Below, one piece after another: positions 52,951 through 61,750 of a stretch of 64,000 bases of DNA; position 1 is the stretch's first letter, and every line of letters begins with the position of its first letter. Under the pieces are notes generated by a model. It had not been told where the DNA came from. It did no database searches and was given only the letters and a program-made list of their open reading frames with translations. The translations under genes and the position numbers were made by a program. This DNA is from Devosia sediminis (GTDB lineage: Bacteria; Pseudomonadota; Alphaproteobacteria; Rhizobiales; Devosiaceae): NCBI RefSeq assembly GCF_016411825.1, contig NZ_JAEKMH010000002.1:124001-188000 (forward strand), written 5' to 3'.

Positions 52951-54708
52951 TCAGGTCCAGGCCAGCGCACTCCAGGGGCCCAGGCGCAGCACCTCGCCGC
53001 TCTGCGAGAACGTGCCCGTGGAGACCGGTGTCCCGGTAACGGCACAGGCCACGTCGACCGGCCGGTCCGAGGCATTGAGAGCCATGTTGAGCGTACCCGC
53101 CTCGAATACCCAGCTCACCACCACGGCCGTATCCTGCCGGCTGGTGTGCGCGTCGATACACTTGCCTGCTGCCAGCGGCCAGACCAGCTCTCGCCGCCAT
53201 CGCGCCAGCGTGCGGAACCGTTCGAGCGCGGCCTGCCGCTCAGGATGGGCGAACTCGCCCCAGTTGATCTTGGCACTCTCGAACGTAGCGGGGTCATTAG
53301 GATCGGGCAGGCCGCCTTCGCCCACTTCCTCATGGAAATTCTCCCGCATCTGCTTGTAGCGATCGGCCCGCACGATCTCCGCATCCGCTTCGCTCAGGTC
53401 GCAGAAGAACGGGAACAGCGTGCGCATATGGGCTTCCTCGCCCATGAAGAACAGCGGCACATGCGGCGCCAGCATGGTCACGAAATGCAGGAAATCCAGC
53501 TTGTCGGCGCTGATGCGGTCCGGCAGGCGCTGGGCATCGGCGCGGTTGCCGATCTGGTCGTGGTTCTGCACATAGGACACGAAGGCATCGGGCGGCAGGC
53601 GGCTGGCCGGCTCCCCGCGCGAGCGCCCATCACTGTCCTCACCCGCTTCGCCATCATGGACGAAGCCGTCGGCCAGGCCCTTTTCGAGGTCGGCAATGGC
53701 ATCGGCACTGCCATCCTCGTAGCCGTTCTTGTGCTCCCCGGTGACGAGGTAGTGCAGCACATGGTGGATATCGTCGTTCCACTGCGCCGTGAAATGCACC
53801 GGCTCCTCGTCTTCGTCACGGTCGAGCCAGGAGGCGATATTGTCCATGTTCTCGACAATGAGCTTGGCGTGATATTTGGCCGTGCGACACGTCTTCGCCA
53901 TCTCTTCCAGGAACAGGTCGCGCGCTTCGGTCTTCATTTCGTGGATCGAATCGAAGCGCAGGCCATCGACATCGCATTCGGTCAGCCACATGCGGGCGTT
54001 CTCGTAGTAGAACTGCCGCACCATATCCCTGGTGAAGTCGACACCCTTGCCCCATGGGGTCTCGACACTGTCGTCGAACCATTCGGGCGACACTTTCTCG
54101 ATGAAATTGTCGAACTGCCCGAAGTGGTTGTAGACCACGTCAAGGATCACGCAGAGGCCCAGCTCATGGGCCCGGTCCACCAGCGCGCGGAACTCTTCGC
54201 GCGTGCCATAGGCCTCTTCGGGCGCAAAGAGCAGCGTGCCGTCATAGCCCCAGTTGCGGCGGCCCGGAAACGCGTTGATGGGCATGATTTCGAGCGCGGT
54301 ATAACCGGCGTCGCGAATATGTTCGAGCCGCTGGGCGAGGCCGGCAAACGTTCCCTCGGGCGAAAACGTGCCGACATGCACCTCGCAGATGATGGTTTCG
54401 TGCCAGGGGCGCAGCGGCTCGTTCCGGCCGCTCGGTGGAATGGGTGCGGTCACCACGCTCCAGTCAGCCGTGTCGCCGTCCTGAAGGCGCGAGGCAGGAT
54501 CGGGGCATTCGATGCCCCCCGCGCGGAATTTGTAGCGTTGCCCCGGGCCACAATTGGCGACCAGCGCCGACCAGAAGCCTTCTGCATTCCTGGTCAGCGG
54601 CGCCGGTTCTCGGTCGGGAAAGATGACGGAAACATCGGGGGCGCTCGGGGCCCACAGGCGAAACTCTGTAGATGTGTCGTGGAGGCGAGGACCGAAAAGC
54701 GTACTCAT
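52951..54708 (-). CDS. treZ: Malto-oligosyltrehalose trehalohydrolase
   Basis: The 585-residue GH13 enzyme releases trehalose from maltooligosyl trehalose. It has an N-terminal CBM48-like domain (1-100, FRLWAPSAPDVSV), the barrel with EVHVGTFSPEGTF, NAFPGRRNWGYDG, nucleophile Asp253 in VDGLRFDSIH, acid Glu286 in LIVENMD, and NHDQIGNR. ATG 54708 is chosen; the frame to 54738 uses TTG. The partner treY is not in the window. Confidence 0.92.
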   Translation of the reverse strand: MSTLFGPRLHDTSTEFRLWAPSAPDVSVIFPDREPAPLTRNAEGFWSALVANCGPGQRYKFRAGGIECPDPASRLQDGDTADWSVVTAPIPPSGRNEPLRPWHETIICEVHVGTFSPEGTFAGLAQRLEHIRDAGYTALEIMPINAFPGRRNWGYDGTLLFAPEEAYGTREEFRALVDRAHELGLCVILDVVYNHFGQFDNFIEKVSPEWFDDSVETPWGKGVDFTRDMVRQFYYENARMWLTECDVDGLRFDSIHEMKTEARDLFLEEMAKTCRTAKYHAKLIVENMDNIASWLDRDEDEEPVHFTAQWNDDIHHVLHYLVTGEHKNGYEDGSADAIADLEKGLADGFVHDGEAGEDSDGRSRGEPASRLPPDAFVSYVQNHDQIGNRADAQRLPDRISADKLDFLHFVTMLAPHVPLFFMGEEAHMRTLFPFFCDLSEADAEIVRADRYKQMRENFHEEVGEGGLPDPNDPATFESAKINWGEFAHPERQAALERFRTLARWRRELVWPLAAGKCIDAHTSRQDTAVVVSWVFEAGTLNMALNASDRPVDVACAVTGTPVSTGTFSQSGEVLRLGPWSALAWT

Positions 54709-54770
54709 CTGGAAATCCGTATCGTCGGGCCCGGACAACGGCTACCCATCATGCCGGTTCCCAGCGATTT

Positions 54771-55637
54771 TTAGCGTGCAGTCTCAACACCTTCATAGGG
54801 CCGTGGCCGGTGCACCAGCGTCACCAGCACCACCGAAATCATCATCAACAGATACCACGAGCCCAGCTTGCTCCAGCTCACCAGGGCCCAGCCATCGGCC
54901 TGGTCGGGGTAGATCCAGGCGCGCGACCAGGTGGCAATGTTCTCGGCGATCCAGATGAACAGCGCCACCAGCAGGAAAGCCAGCAGCATGGGCATGCGGT
55001 GGCGGAAACGGAACACCCGATAATGCATCCAGCTCCGCCCATAGAGCAGCACGATCGCCGCGAACAGGAACCAGCGGAAATCATGGATGTAGTGGTGGGT
55101 GAAGAAGTTGACATAGATGGCGACGGCCACCGCCGCGGTCATCCAAACCGGCGGGTAGCGGGTGAAGGTGATGTCGAAGATGCGCTGGATACGGGCCATG
55201 TAGCTGCCTACGCAGGCATACATGAAGCCCGAGAACAACGGCACGCCGGCAATGCGGAACAGCGCTTCGTCGGGATAGACCCACGACCCGACCGCCGTCT
55301 TGAAGATTTCCATGCCGGTGCCGACGATGTGGAAGATCAGGATGACGCGGGCCTCATCCAACGTTTCGAGGCGGAAGAGGATCATCCCGAGCTGGATGGC
55401 CAGCGCTGCGAGAAACCAGAAATCGTAGCGGTGGATGCCGATATCGGGCCACCAGAGTCGCGTCAGCAGGATCATGCCCAGCATCAGCCCGCCAAACAGG
55501 CACGCCCAGGCCTGCTTGAGGCCGAAAACCAGGAATTCCACCAGCCCGTCGGCCAGCCGTCCGCGCGGCAGTCGCGCCAGCACGCCATGCGCTGCTTCGT
55601 CGATCGCCGCTTCCACACTCGTGAACCGATTGGCCAT
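54771..55637 (-). CDS. DUF817 family membrane protein
   Basis: The 288-residue polytopic protein has eight or more membrane helices and many aromatic residues (DFWFLAALAIQLGM, FTHHYIHDFRWFLFAAIVLL, ENIATWSRAWIYPDQADGW). This matches DUF817. It is 62 bp upstream of treZ on the same strand. Function is unknown. Confidence 0.88.
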   Translation of the reverse strand: MANRFTSVEAAIDEAAHGVLARLPRGRLADGLVEFLVFGLKQAWACLFGGLMLGMILLTRLWWPDIGIHRYDFWFLAALAIQLGMILFRLETLDEARVILIFHIVGTGMEIFKTAVGSWVYPDEALFRIAGVPLFSGFMYACVGSYMARIQRIFDITFTRYPPVWMTAAVAVAIYVNFFTHHYIHDFRWFLFAAIVLLYGRSWMHYRVFRFRHRMPMLLAFLLVALFIWIAENIATWSRAWIYPDQADGWALVSWSKLGSWYLLMMISVVLVTLVHRPRPYEGVETAR

Positions 55638-55725
55638 GCCCCGCCCTTGCCCCGCCCATCCATGCTGGTTATGCCGTTTAGACCGGCGCCGAATTGTGGC
55701 GCAACTGTCCCTTACGGAGTTCGAC

Positions 55726-56592
55726 TTGGCCAAACGCCGTCACCCGACATCCTTGCGCACCTCTGGGGAGGACGTCGTTGTTTCGCGCAAGGCGCCCGAC
55801 ACGCCGCAGACGCGCAGCGCCGCCTATCGCCTGGCCTTTGCCGACGACGACTTCATGACCTCGGAAGACACGCGCGGCGTGCGCTTCCAGCTCGAATATC
55901 TCAAGCCCGAGTTCCGCCTGCGCGAGCATGGCATCAATTCCACCGTCGTTCTGTTCGGTGGCGCCCGCATCCCCGAACCGGGCAAGCCCGCCTGGGCCGC
56001 CAAGAATGAAACCCAGCGGCGCAACCTTGAGGCCGCGTCGCGCTACTACGACGAAGCGCGGACCTTTGCGCATCTGGTCTCGCAGACCTCGGCAACCTTC
56101 GATTTCAAGGAATTCGTGGTCACCACAGGCGGCGGGCCGGGCGTCATGGAGGCAGGCAATCGCGGCGCCGCCGACATGGGCGCACCATCCATCGGCCTCA
56201 ACATCGTGCTCCCGCACGAGCAGGCGCCCAATCTTTATGTGACGCCGGACCTGAGCTTCAATTTTCATTACTTCGCCACGCGCAAGATCCACTTCCTCAT
56301 GCGCGCCAAGGCAGTCGCGGTCTTTCCCGGCGGCTTCGGCACTCTGGACGAGTTCTTCGAGGCGCTGACGCTGATCCAGACCGGCCGCATGGAAAAGATC
56401 CCCATGCTGCTGTTCGGCAAGGAGTTCTGGACGAAGGTCATCAATTTCGAGGCCCTGGCGGAAGCCGGCACCATCTCCCCCACTGATCCCGACCTCTTCA
56501 CCGTGGTCGACAGCGCCGCCGAGGGCTGGGACGTGGTACGCCGCTATTACGACCTGCCAGACCTGGGCGAGCCCGCGCTGCGCGCTGAGTAG
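55726..56592 (+). CDS. LOG family protein (nucleotide 5'-monophosphate phosphoribohydrolase-like)
   Basis: The 288-residue Rossmann-fold protein has the LOG motifs VVTTGGGPGVMEAGNRGAA and VFPGGFGTLDEFFEAL. Related enzymes cut the ribosyl bond of nucleoside monophosphates. The long N-terminus (about 60 extra residues) is typical of the TIGR00730 long branch. TTG 55726 is preferred because of a CGGAG site 8 bases upstream; the open frame reaches to 55435. It is divergent from DUF817. Confidence 0.88.
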   Translation: MAKRRHPTSLRTSGEDVVVSRKAPDTPQTRSAAYRLAFADDDFMTSEDTRGVRFQLEYLKPEFRLREHGINSTVVLFGGARIPEPGKPAWAAKNETQRRNLEAASRYYDEARTFAHLVSQTSATFDFKEFVVTTGGGPGVMEAGNRGAADMGAPSIGLNIVLPHEQAPNLYVTPDLSFNFHYFATRKIHFLMRAKAVAVFPGGFGTLDEFFEALTLIQTGRMEKIPMLLFGKEFWTKVINFEALAEAGTISPTDPDLFTVVDSAAEGWDVVRRYYDLPDLGEPALRAE

Positions 56593-56676
56593 GCATGCAA
56601 CCGTCGGCCCTGCTGCCCTCTTAACCCCGATGTCACACTGGCTCGCTAGTTTGGCACCGGGTTCAGGGGAATAGTC

Positions 56677-58158
56677 GTGGAACGTTTTGATCTCGTCGTC
56701 ATCGGTTCGGGGCCCGCCGGGCGCCGCGCCGCCATACAGGCTGCCAAGCTGGGCAAGTCGGTGCTGGTGGTGGAAGACCGCCTGCGCCTGGGCGGCGTCT
56801 CGGTCCATACCGGCACCATTCCCTCCAAGACCCTGCGCGAAACCGTGCTCAACCTGTCGGGCTGGCGCGAACGCGGCTTTTACGGGCTCTCCTACCGGGT
56901 CAAGAAGGAGATCGAGGGCAAGGATCTCGGCGCCCGGCTCCGGAAGACGCTCGACTACGAGATCGAGGTGCTCGAACATCAGTTCGCCCGCAATGGCGTG
57001 CGCACCTTCGGCGGCATGGCGCGCTTCGTCGACGATCGCCATGTCTGCGTCACCGACCCCACGGGCGACGAGCATGTCTTCGCCTTCGACCACGCCGTTA
57101 TCGCCGTAGGCACCGCGCCCTATCGTCCGGCCAATATTCCCTTCGACGACCATACCGTGCTCGACAGCGACAGCCTCGTGGGTGACCAGTTGCGTGTCCC
57201 GCGCAGCCTCACGGTGGTGGGTGCCGGGGTTATCGGCATCGAATATGCCACCATCTTCTCGGCTCTCGACGTGCCCGTCACCATCATCGAGCCACGCGAG
57301 AGCTTTCTCGAATTCATCGATCGCGAGATCATCGAGGAGTTTACCCACGATCTTCGCCAGCGTGGCGTCACCATCCGCCTCGGCTCGAAGGTGGAGCGCG
57401 TCGAAAAGGACGCCCAGGGCTGGGCCATCGCCTACCTGACGGACGGGCGGCAGATCCGCTCCGACATGCTGCTCTACGCGGCCGGCCGCGTCGGCGCCAC
57501 CGAGGGCCTGGGCCTCGAAAAATGCGGGGTCGTTCCCGACGAGCGGGGTCGCCTCAAGGTCGATCCGGCGACCTTCCAGACGCAGATCCCGCATATCTAT
57601 GCCGCGGGCGACGTGATCGGCTTTCCCTCGCTCGCCTCGACGTCGATGGAGCAGGGCCGCATCGCCGCGCTCCACGCCTTCGATGCGCGCATGCCGCCGG
57701 CGCCGGAATTTTTCCCCTATGGCATCTATGCCGTGCCCGAGATTTCCACCGTCGGTCTCACCGAAAGCCAGGTGCGGGCGCAGAACATTCCCTATGAATG
57801 CGGCGTCGCCCGCTTCCGCGAGACCTCGCGCGGCCACATCATGGGCCTGCAGTCGGGTATGATGAAGATGATCGTCTCGCTCGAAACGCGCAAACTGCTC
57901 GGCGTCCACATCGTGGGCGAGGGCGCGACCGAGCTCATCCATATCGGCCAGGCCGTTCTGAACCTCGGCGCCACGCTCGATTATTTCGTCGAGAACACCT
58001 TCAACTATCCGACCCTGGCCGAGGCCTACAAGATCGCCGCGCTCGACGCCTGGAACCGCATGCCCCGCCTCACGCCAATCGCCCCGGTGGTCGACAAGGC
58101 ATCGGCCACCCCCGATGCCAGCCCGCCAACCCCGGCCCCCGCGCAGATGAAGGGTTAG
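56677..58158 (+). CDS. sthA: Soluble pyridine nucleotide transhydrogenase (Si-specific)
   Basis: The 493-residue flavoprotein moves hydride between NADPH and NAD+. FAD motif VIGSGPAGRRAAIQAAKLG, NAD motif VVGAGVIGIEYATIF, and IYAAGDVIGFPSLAS are present. The redox Cys pair of related disulfide reductases is missing (VHTGTIPSKTL), as expected for SthA. The start is GTG 56677 with an AGGGGA site. The C-terminus has an extra Ala/Pro-rich tail of about 20 residues. The stop overlaps that of the convergent kinase. Confidence 0.93.
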   Translation: MERFDLVVIGSGPAGRRAAIQAAKLGKSVLVVEDRLRLGGVSVHTGTIPSKTLRETVLNLSGWRERGFYGLSYRVKKEIEGKDLGARLRKTLDYEIEVLEHQFARNGVRTFGGMARFVDDRHVCVTDPTGDEHVFAFDHAVIAVGTAPYRPANIPFDDHTVLDSDSLVGDQLRVPRSLTVVGAGVIGIEYATIFSALDVPVTIIEPRESFLEFIDREIIEEFTHDLRQRGVTIRLGSKVERVEKDAQGWAIAYLTDGRQIRSDMLLYAAGRVGATEGLGLEKCGVVPDERGRLKVDPATFQTQIPHIYAAGDVIGFPSLASTSMEQGRIAALHAFDARMPPAPEFFPYGIYAVPEISTVGLTESQVRAQNIPYECGVARFRETSRGHIMGLQSGMMKMIVSLETRKLLGVHIVGEGATELIHIGQAVLNLGATLDYFVENTFNYPTLAEAYKIAALDAWNRMPRLTPIAPVVDKASATPDASPPTPAPAQMKG

Positions 58159-59777
58159 CCTCCGGCCCTCGGTCCGCGCCCGCTCTGGTTGGCGAGGCCG
58201 CTGATCGTGGCGCGCAGCGCCGCGGGCTTGACCGGCTTGGTCACCACGGCAATGCCGCGATCCTCCGCCAGCGCCCGCACGGCTGGGCTGCGATCGGCCG
58301 TCACCAGGGCCGCCGGCAGGTGTCCGCCCAGATTGTGCCGAAGCCATTCGATGGCATCGAGGCCCGATGTCTGGTCCAGGTGATAGTCCATCAGCACCAG
58401 GTCCGGATACCAGCCCTCGAGCAGGCGCTCGCGATCGATCTGCTTGAGCGAAAGCGCGGTGCGCACGTCGCATCCCCAGTGCCCGAGCAGTCCTTCCATG
58501 GCTTCCAGAATGGCGCGCTCGTTGTCGACGCACAGCACCTTGAGATTGAGCGTGCCGAACCCCGGCTCGCTGGCCGGCTTCTGGTCCTCGCTGGGCGGGC
58601 GGACATTGCGCACCGCCGGCAGGTAGATCGAAAAGCGCGAGCCGCGCCCTTCCTGGCTATCCAGTTCCAGCGTAAGCCCGAGTGCGGTGACCAGGCGTTG
58701 CACGATGGAAAGTCCGAGGCCCAGCCCCTGCGCCATGCGGGCCCCGCGCTCGAGTCGCGAAAATTCGGCGAAGACCAGCCGATGCTGGTCCCTGTTGAAG
58801 CCGATGCCACTATCGATCACGTCGAGCCGCCAGCGGTTGCCGCGGCGCCTCAGGCCTACCAGCACCTTGCCGCCCACCGGCGTATACTTGATGGCGTTGG
58901 ACACCAGATTCTGCACGATGCGTCCCACCAGCGACCGGTCGGCCAGAACATTGGCCCGTGTCGGCACGATGCGCAGCGCGATCGAGCGTTCCCGGGCCAT
59001 GGGTGCAAACTCAACCTCGGTCTTTTTCAGCAGGTCCTGCGCCTGGATGGGTTTGGGTGCCGGCCGGAGCGCGCCGCTGTCGATCCGGGAGATGTCGAGC
59101 AGCGCCGACATGATGTCTTCCACCGCCGTCAGCGAGGCCTCGATGGAATTGGCAAGGTCCGCAAAAGCCGTCGACTTGGCCCGCTCGATCAGTGTGGACG
59201 TGTAAAGCCTGGCGGCATTGAGCGGCTGCAGCAGGTCGTGGCTGGCCGCTGCGAGAAAGCGCGTCTTGTCGTGGTTGGACGCGTCCGCCTTGGCGCGCGC
59301 GGCTTCAAGCTCGGTATTGACCTGCTTGAGCGCCGACGTGCGCTCCTCGACGCGATGTTCCAGCGTCTGGTTGACCTGTTCGAGCTGCTGCTCCGCCCGC
59401 ACCCGCGCCGTCACGTCCGAAAAGCTGATGACGAGACCACCATCGGGCAGGCGGCTCGACTGGAATTCCAGTGCCTGGCCGGCATTGCCGAGGCGCTGCG
59501 TCACCGTATTGGGCGCGCCCGTCAGCACCTTGATCCGGTCGATCGCCAGTTGTGCGGCATCGCCCGGGCCGAAATCGCCGCGCTCGGCCATGAACAGGGC
59601 AATATCGAACAGCGCCGATCCGGGCCGCACGAGGTCGTCGGGCAGGTCCAGCAGCCGGTTGTAGCGCTGGTTGGACACGACCAGCCGCAACCCGGCATCG
59701 AACACCGCGACGCCTTGCGGAATATGGTCCATGGCCAGCGTGAAGGCCCGGAAGGGATCGTGGTCGAGCAGGGGCAT
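58155..59777 (-). CDS. PAS-containing hybrid histidine kinase/response regulator
   Basis: The 540-residue soluble protein has a PAS domain (about 8-125), a coiled coil (125-168), a kinase core with His180 in ASHDLLQPLNAARL, N-box QNLVSNAIKYTP, G boxes DSGIGF and GLGLGLSIVQ, and a C-terminal receiver (about 412-530) with phospho-acceptor Asp464 in LVLMDYHL and Lys in VTKPVKP. It resembles the NahK/ErcS'-type kinases that pair with LuxR-type regulators. ATG 59777 is chosen. The nearby regulator at 60622 is a candidate partner. Confidence 0.92.
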   Translation of the reverse strand: MPLLDHDPFRAFTLAMDHIPQGVAVFDAGLRLVVSNQRYNRLLDLPDDLVRPGSALFDIALFMAERGDFGPGDAAQLAIDRIKVLTGAPNTVTQRLGNAGQALEFQSSRLPDGGLVISFSDVTARVRAEQQLEQVNQTLEHRVEERTSALKQVNTELEAARAKADASNHDKTRFLAAASHDLLQPLNAARLYTSTLIERAKSTAFADLANSIEASLTAVEDIMSALLDISRIDSGALRPAPKPIQAQDLLKKTEVEFAPMARERSIALRIVPTRANVLADRSLVGRIVQNLVSNAIKYTPVGGKVLVGLRRRGNRWRLDVIDSGIGFNRDQHRLVFAEFSRLERGARMAQGLGLGLSIVQRLVTALGLTLELDSQEGRGSRFSIYLPAVRNVRPPSEDQKPASEPGFGTLNLKVLCVDNERAILEAMEGLLGHWGCDVRTALSLKQIDRERLLEGWYPDLVLMDYHLDQTSGLDAIEWLRHNLGGHLPAALVTADRSPAVRALAEDRGIAVVTKPVKPAALRATISGLANQSGRGPRAGG

Positions 59778-59956
59778 GTGCGCGGTGCCGGGGCTGCGGG
59801 GAAAGACCCTGTTCTTATCTTCTCCCCCATGCGCCCGCGCAAGCTCGCCATTGGGCCCATTGCATTTGGCGCCAAACCCCTGCAATCGTTAAAGCCGGTT
59901 AACGCATTCCGCCGCAGAGCGGATTTTGACCCAGGTACGGAAAGCAGGAGCAGGAC

Positions 59957-60349
59957 ATGAGCGTATTCAAGGAATTCCGGGACTTCGCGATCAAGGGCAA
60001 CATGATCGATCTGGCCATCGGCGTGATCATCGGCGCGGCCTTCGGCGCCATCGTCTCGTCCATCGTCGACGACATCTTTATGCCGCTCATCGGCATCATC
60101 ATCGGCGGCATCGATTTCTCCAGTCTCGTCCTCACCGTCGGCGAAGCGCAGGTGCGGATCGGCCTCTTCGTCAATGCCGTGGTCAAGTTCTCGATCATCG
60201 CCTTTGTCCTTTTCCTTGTGGTCAAGGCCATCAATTCCCTGAAGCGCGAAGCGGCCAAGGAGCCGGTCGAGACCACGCCCGCCCCCTCGCGCGAGGAAGT
60301 GCTGCTCACCGAGATTCGCGACGCCCTCCGCGCACGCAACGCCGTCTGA
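59957..60349 (+). CDS. mscL: Large-conductance mechanosensitive channel
   Basis: The 130-residue membrane protein has the MscL pattern: N-terminal amphipathic helix FKEFRDFAIKGNMIDLAIGV, TM1 with the pore-lining IGAAFGAIVSSIV, a periplasmic loop and TM2 (about 68-92), and a cytoplasmic helix. It releases osmolytes on hypo-osmotic shock. AGGAG precedes ATG 59957, and an intrinsic terminator follows. Confidence 0.96.
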   Translation: MSVFKEFRDFAIKGNMIDLAIGVIIGAAFGAIVSSIVDDIFMPLIGIIIGGIDFSSLVLTVGEAQVRIGLFVNAVVKFSIIAFVLFLVVKAINSLKREAAKEPVETTPAPSREEVLLTEIRDALRARNAV

Positions 60350-60359
60350 CAAACACGGG

Positions 60360-60384
60360 GGCCGGCAGCAATGCCGGCCTTCTT
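60360..60384 (+). terminator. Intrinsic terminator after mscL
   Basis: A perfect 8-bp stem GGCCGGCA / TGCCGGCC with a GCAA tetraloop is followed by TTCTT. Confidence 0.75.
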
Positions 60385-60410
60385 AAACCGGAAACATAGG
60401 AATAAAGTCA

Positions 60411-60439
60411 TTGACGCGAGGAAATGATGAAAATATACC
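60411..60439 (+). promoter_or_regulatory. Sigma-70-like promoter of the LuxR-type regulator gene
   Basis: TTGACG (60411-60416), 17-bp spacer, TATACC (60434-60439). It lies in an AT-rich patch 180 bp before the regulator ATG. The -10 box overlaps an inverted repeat. Confidence 0.6.
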
Positions 60440-60451
60440 TAGAAGTAGGTA
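60436..60451. promoter_or_regulatory. Candidate operator palindrome
   Basis: Perfect inverted repeat TACCTA-GAAG-TAGGTA overlaps the -10 box of the preceding promoter. A second, spaced pair TAGG-N8-CCTA extends it to 60461. Size and symmetry suit a dimeric LuxR/FixJ-type regulator such as the one encoded downstream. Confidence 0.5.
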
Positions 60452-60621
60452 GTTCATCCTACGCAATCATCGTGTCGGACAGAGCGACCACTTAGATCAA
60501 ACTACACTTGCGGGACACCTGGGCAGAGGTGCAGCGGCGGCGGGCAGATTGATCCGCCATGCGATCCGTTGCGTGTCCGAGGCGTCCGGTTCTGGGGAAG
60601 AACTTGCCGGAAGGGTTTGGC

Positions 60622-61257
60622 ATGAACACGCACACCTACTACCACGCATTTCTCAATCGCGACCGCATCGTCCATATCGTCGATCCCGATGCCGGGATCT
60701 GCGAGGCGCTGAGCGTCCTCTTCCGCCTGGAGGGCTTCCAGACGGTGTTCTCGCTCGAAACGGCGCATTTCTTTGCGGCGCTGGACCGGCGCCCGCCCGA
60801 TGTGGTCGTCGCCAATCTCGATCAGGGCGAGGAAAGCGGTTTGACCATCCTCAGGCGGGTCAAGGCCCTGCGCACCGGCGCGCCGGTGGTCATGCTGGCC
60901 AATAGCCCGCAGGTCGAGGCCGCCGTGACCGCCATGAAGCTGGGCGCCACCGACGTGCTGGCCCGCCCCATAGACAGCGAGCGCCTGCTGACCGTCGTGC
61001 GCGATGCGCTGCGCAAGGATGTGCATCTGGGCGCCATGCAGGCTGGCAGCCGTCCCGTGGAGGTGCGCGGCTTCTCCCAGCTCACCCCGCGCGAGCGCGA
61101 AGTGCTGCAACTGATCACCAATGGCCAGTCCAACAAGGAGGCCGGGCGCGAACTGGGTATTTCTCCCCGCACCATCGAGGTGCATCGCGCCCGCGTCATG
61201 GAAAAGCTCGGTGCGCGCAACACCGCCGACCTGATGCGCATTGTACTGACGAGCTGA
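60622..61257 (+). CDS. FixJ/NarL-type regulator with degenerate receiver
   Basis: The 211-residue protein has a receiver-like domain (about 14-130) and an intact LuxR-type HTH (about 148-210: LTPREREVLQLITNGQSNKE, SPRTIEVHRARVMEKLGARN). Aligned with FixJ, the phospho-acceptor Asp is Asn65, the switch Thr is Ala93 and the invariant Lys is Arg115; acidic Asp21 and Asp23 remain. It is probably not phosphorylated normally. ATG 60622 has a GGAAGGG site. It is near the hybrid kinase, separated by mscL. Confidence 0.9.
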   Translation: MNTHTYYHAFLNRDRIVHIVDPDAGICEALSVLFRLEGFQTVFSLETAHFFAALDRRPPDVVVANLDQGEESGLTILRRVKALRTGAPVVMLANSPQVEAAVTAMKLGATDVLARPIDSERLLTVVRDALRKDVHLGAMQAGSRPVEVRGFSQLTPREREVLQLITNGQSNKEAGRELGISPRTIEVHRARVMEKLGARNTADLMRIVLTS

Positions 61258-61330
61258 GCTGCGCTGAGCTCAGGCAATCGGCTGCCGGCGCCTGGGCGCA
61301 GGCTTCTCGGCATGCGGAAAGGCTTAAGGC

Positions 61331-61738
61331 ATGAGCTTCAGCGACATCACCATCGTCCCGGTGCGCACCGACCGGAAGGCGGAATATCTGGCCTTTTCGG
61401 CCCGCATCGGGGAAATCTACCGCGAATACGGCGCCCTTCGCGTCATGGATTGCTGGCACACTCCCGAAGCCAGCGACGACGCCGATTTCCATGCGGCCGA
61501 TGCGATGGAGGGCTATGCGCCCGGCGATCTGCCGGACATGCGCAAGCTGGCTGGCGCCGGTGAGGGGGAGACGGTGGTCATCTCGATCACCGAATGGCCG
61601 AGCCAGGAGATCCGTGATCGCGCCGTCAAGCAGGTCGTCACCGACCCGCGCATCCAGGCGACAATGGACGAAGAACCTGTCTTCGATGGGCGGCGGCTGA
61701 TTGCCGGTGGCTTTGCGGTCGAACTCGATCTCAAATAG
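61331..61738 (+). CDS. DUF1428 family protein
   Basis: The 135-residue protein belongs to DUF1428 (YbaA-like, dimeric alpha-beta barrel fold). Motifs are TDRKAEYLAFSARIGEIYRE, LRVMDCWHTP, ITEWPSQEIRDRAVKQVVTD, and MDEEPVFDGRRLIAGGF. Homologues are often linked to stress or RNA-repair annotations, without proven activity. It lies 73 bp after the regulator and is convergent with the secreted protein gene. Confidence 0.92.
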   Translation: MSFSDITIVPVRTDRKAEYLAFSARIGEIYREYGALRVMDCWHTPEASDDADFHAADAMEGYAPGDLPDMRKLAGAGEGETVVISITEWPSQEIRDRAVKQVVTDPRIQATMDEEPVFDGRRLIAGGFAVELDLK

Positions 61739-61750
61739 CGTCGCACCGCT

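Noticed and set aside
55678..58533. 951-residue open frame on the minus strand
   Set aside because: It runs antisense through the LOG-family and sthA genes, both with clear motifs. It has no domain and is a GC-rich shadow frame.
59889..59902. TTAA-AGCCGG-TTAA upstream of mscL as a CtrA box
   Set aside because: Spacer is six bases rather than seven, and mscL is not an expected CtrA target.
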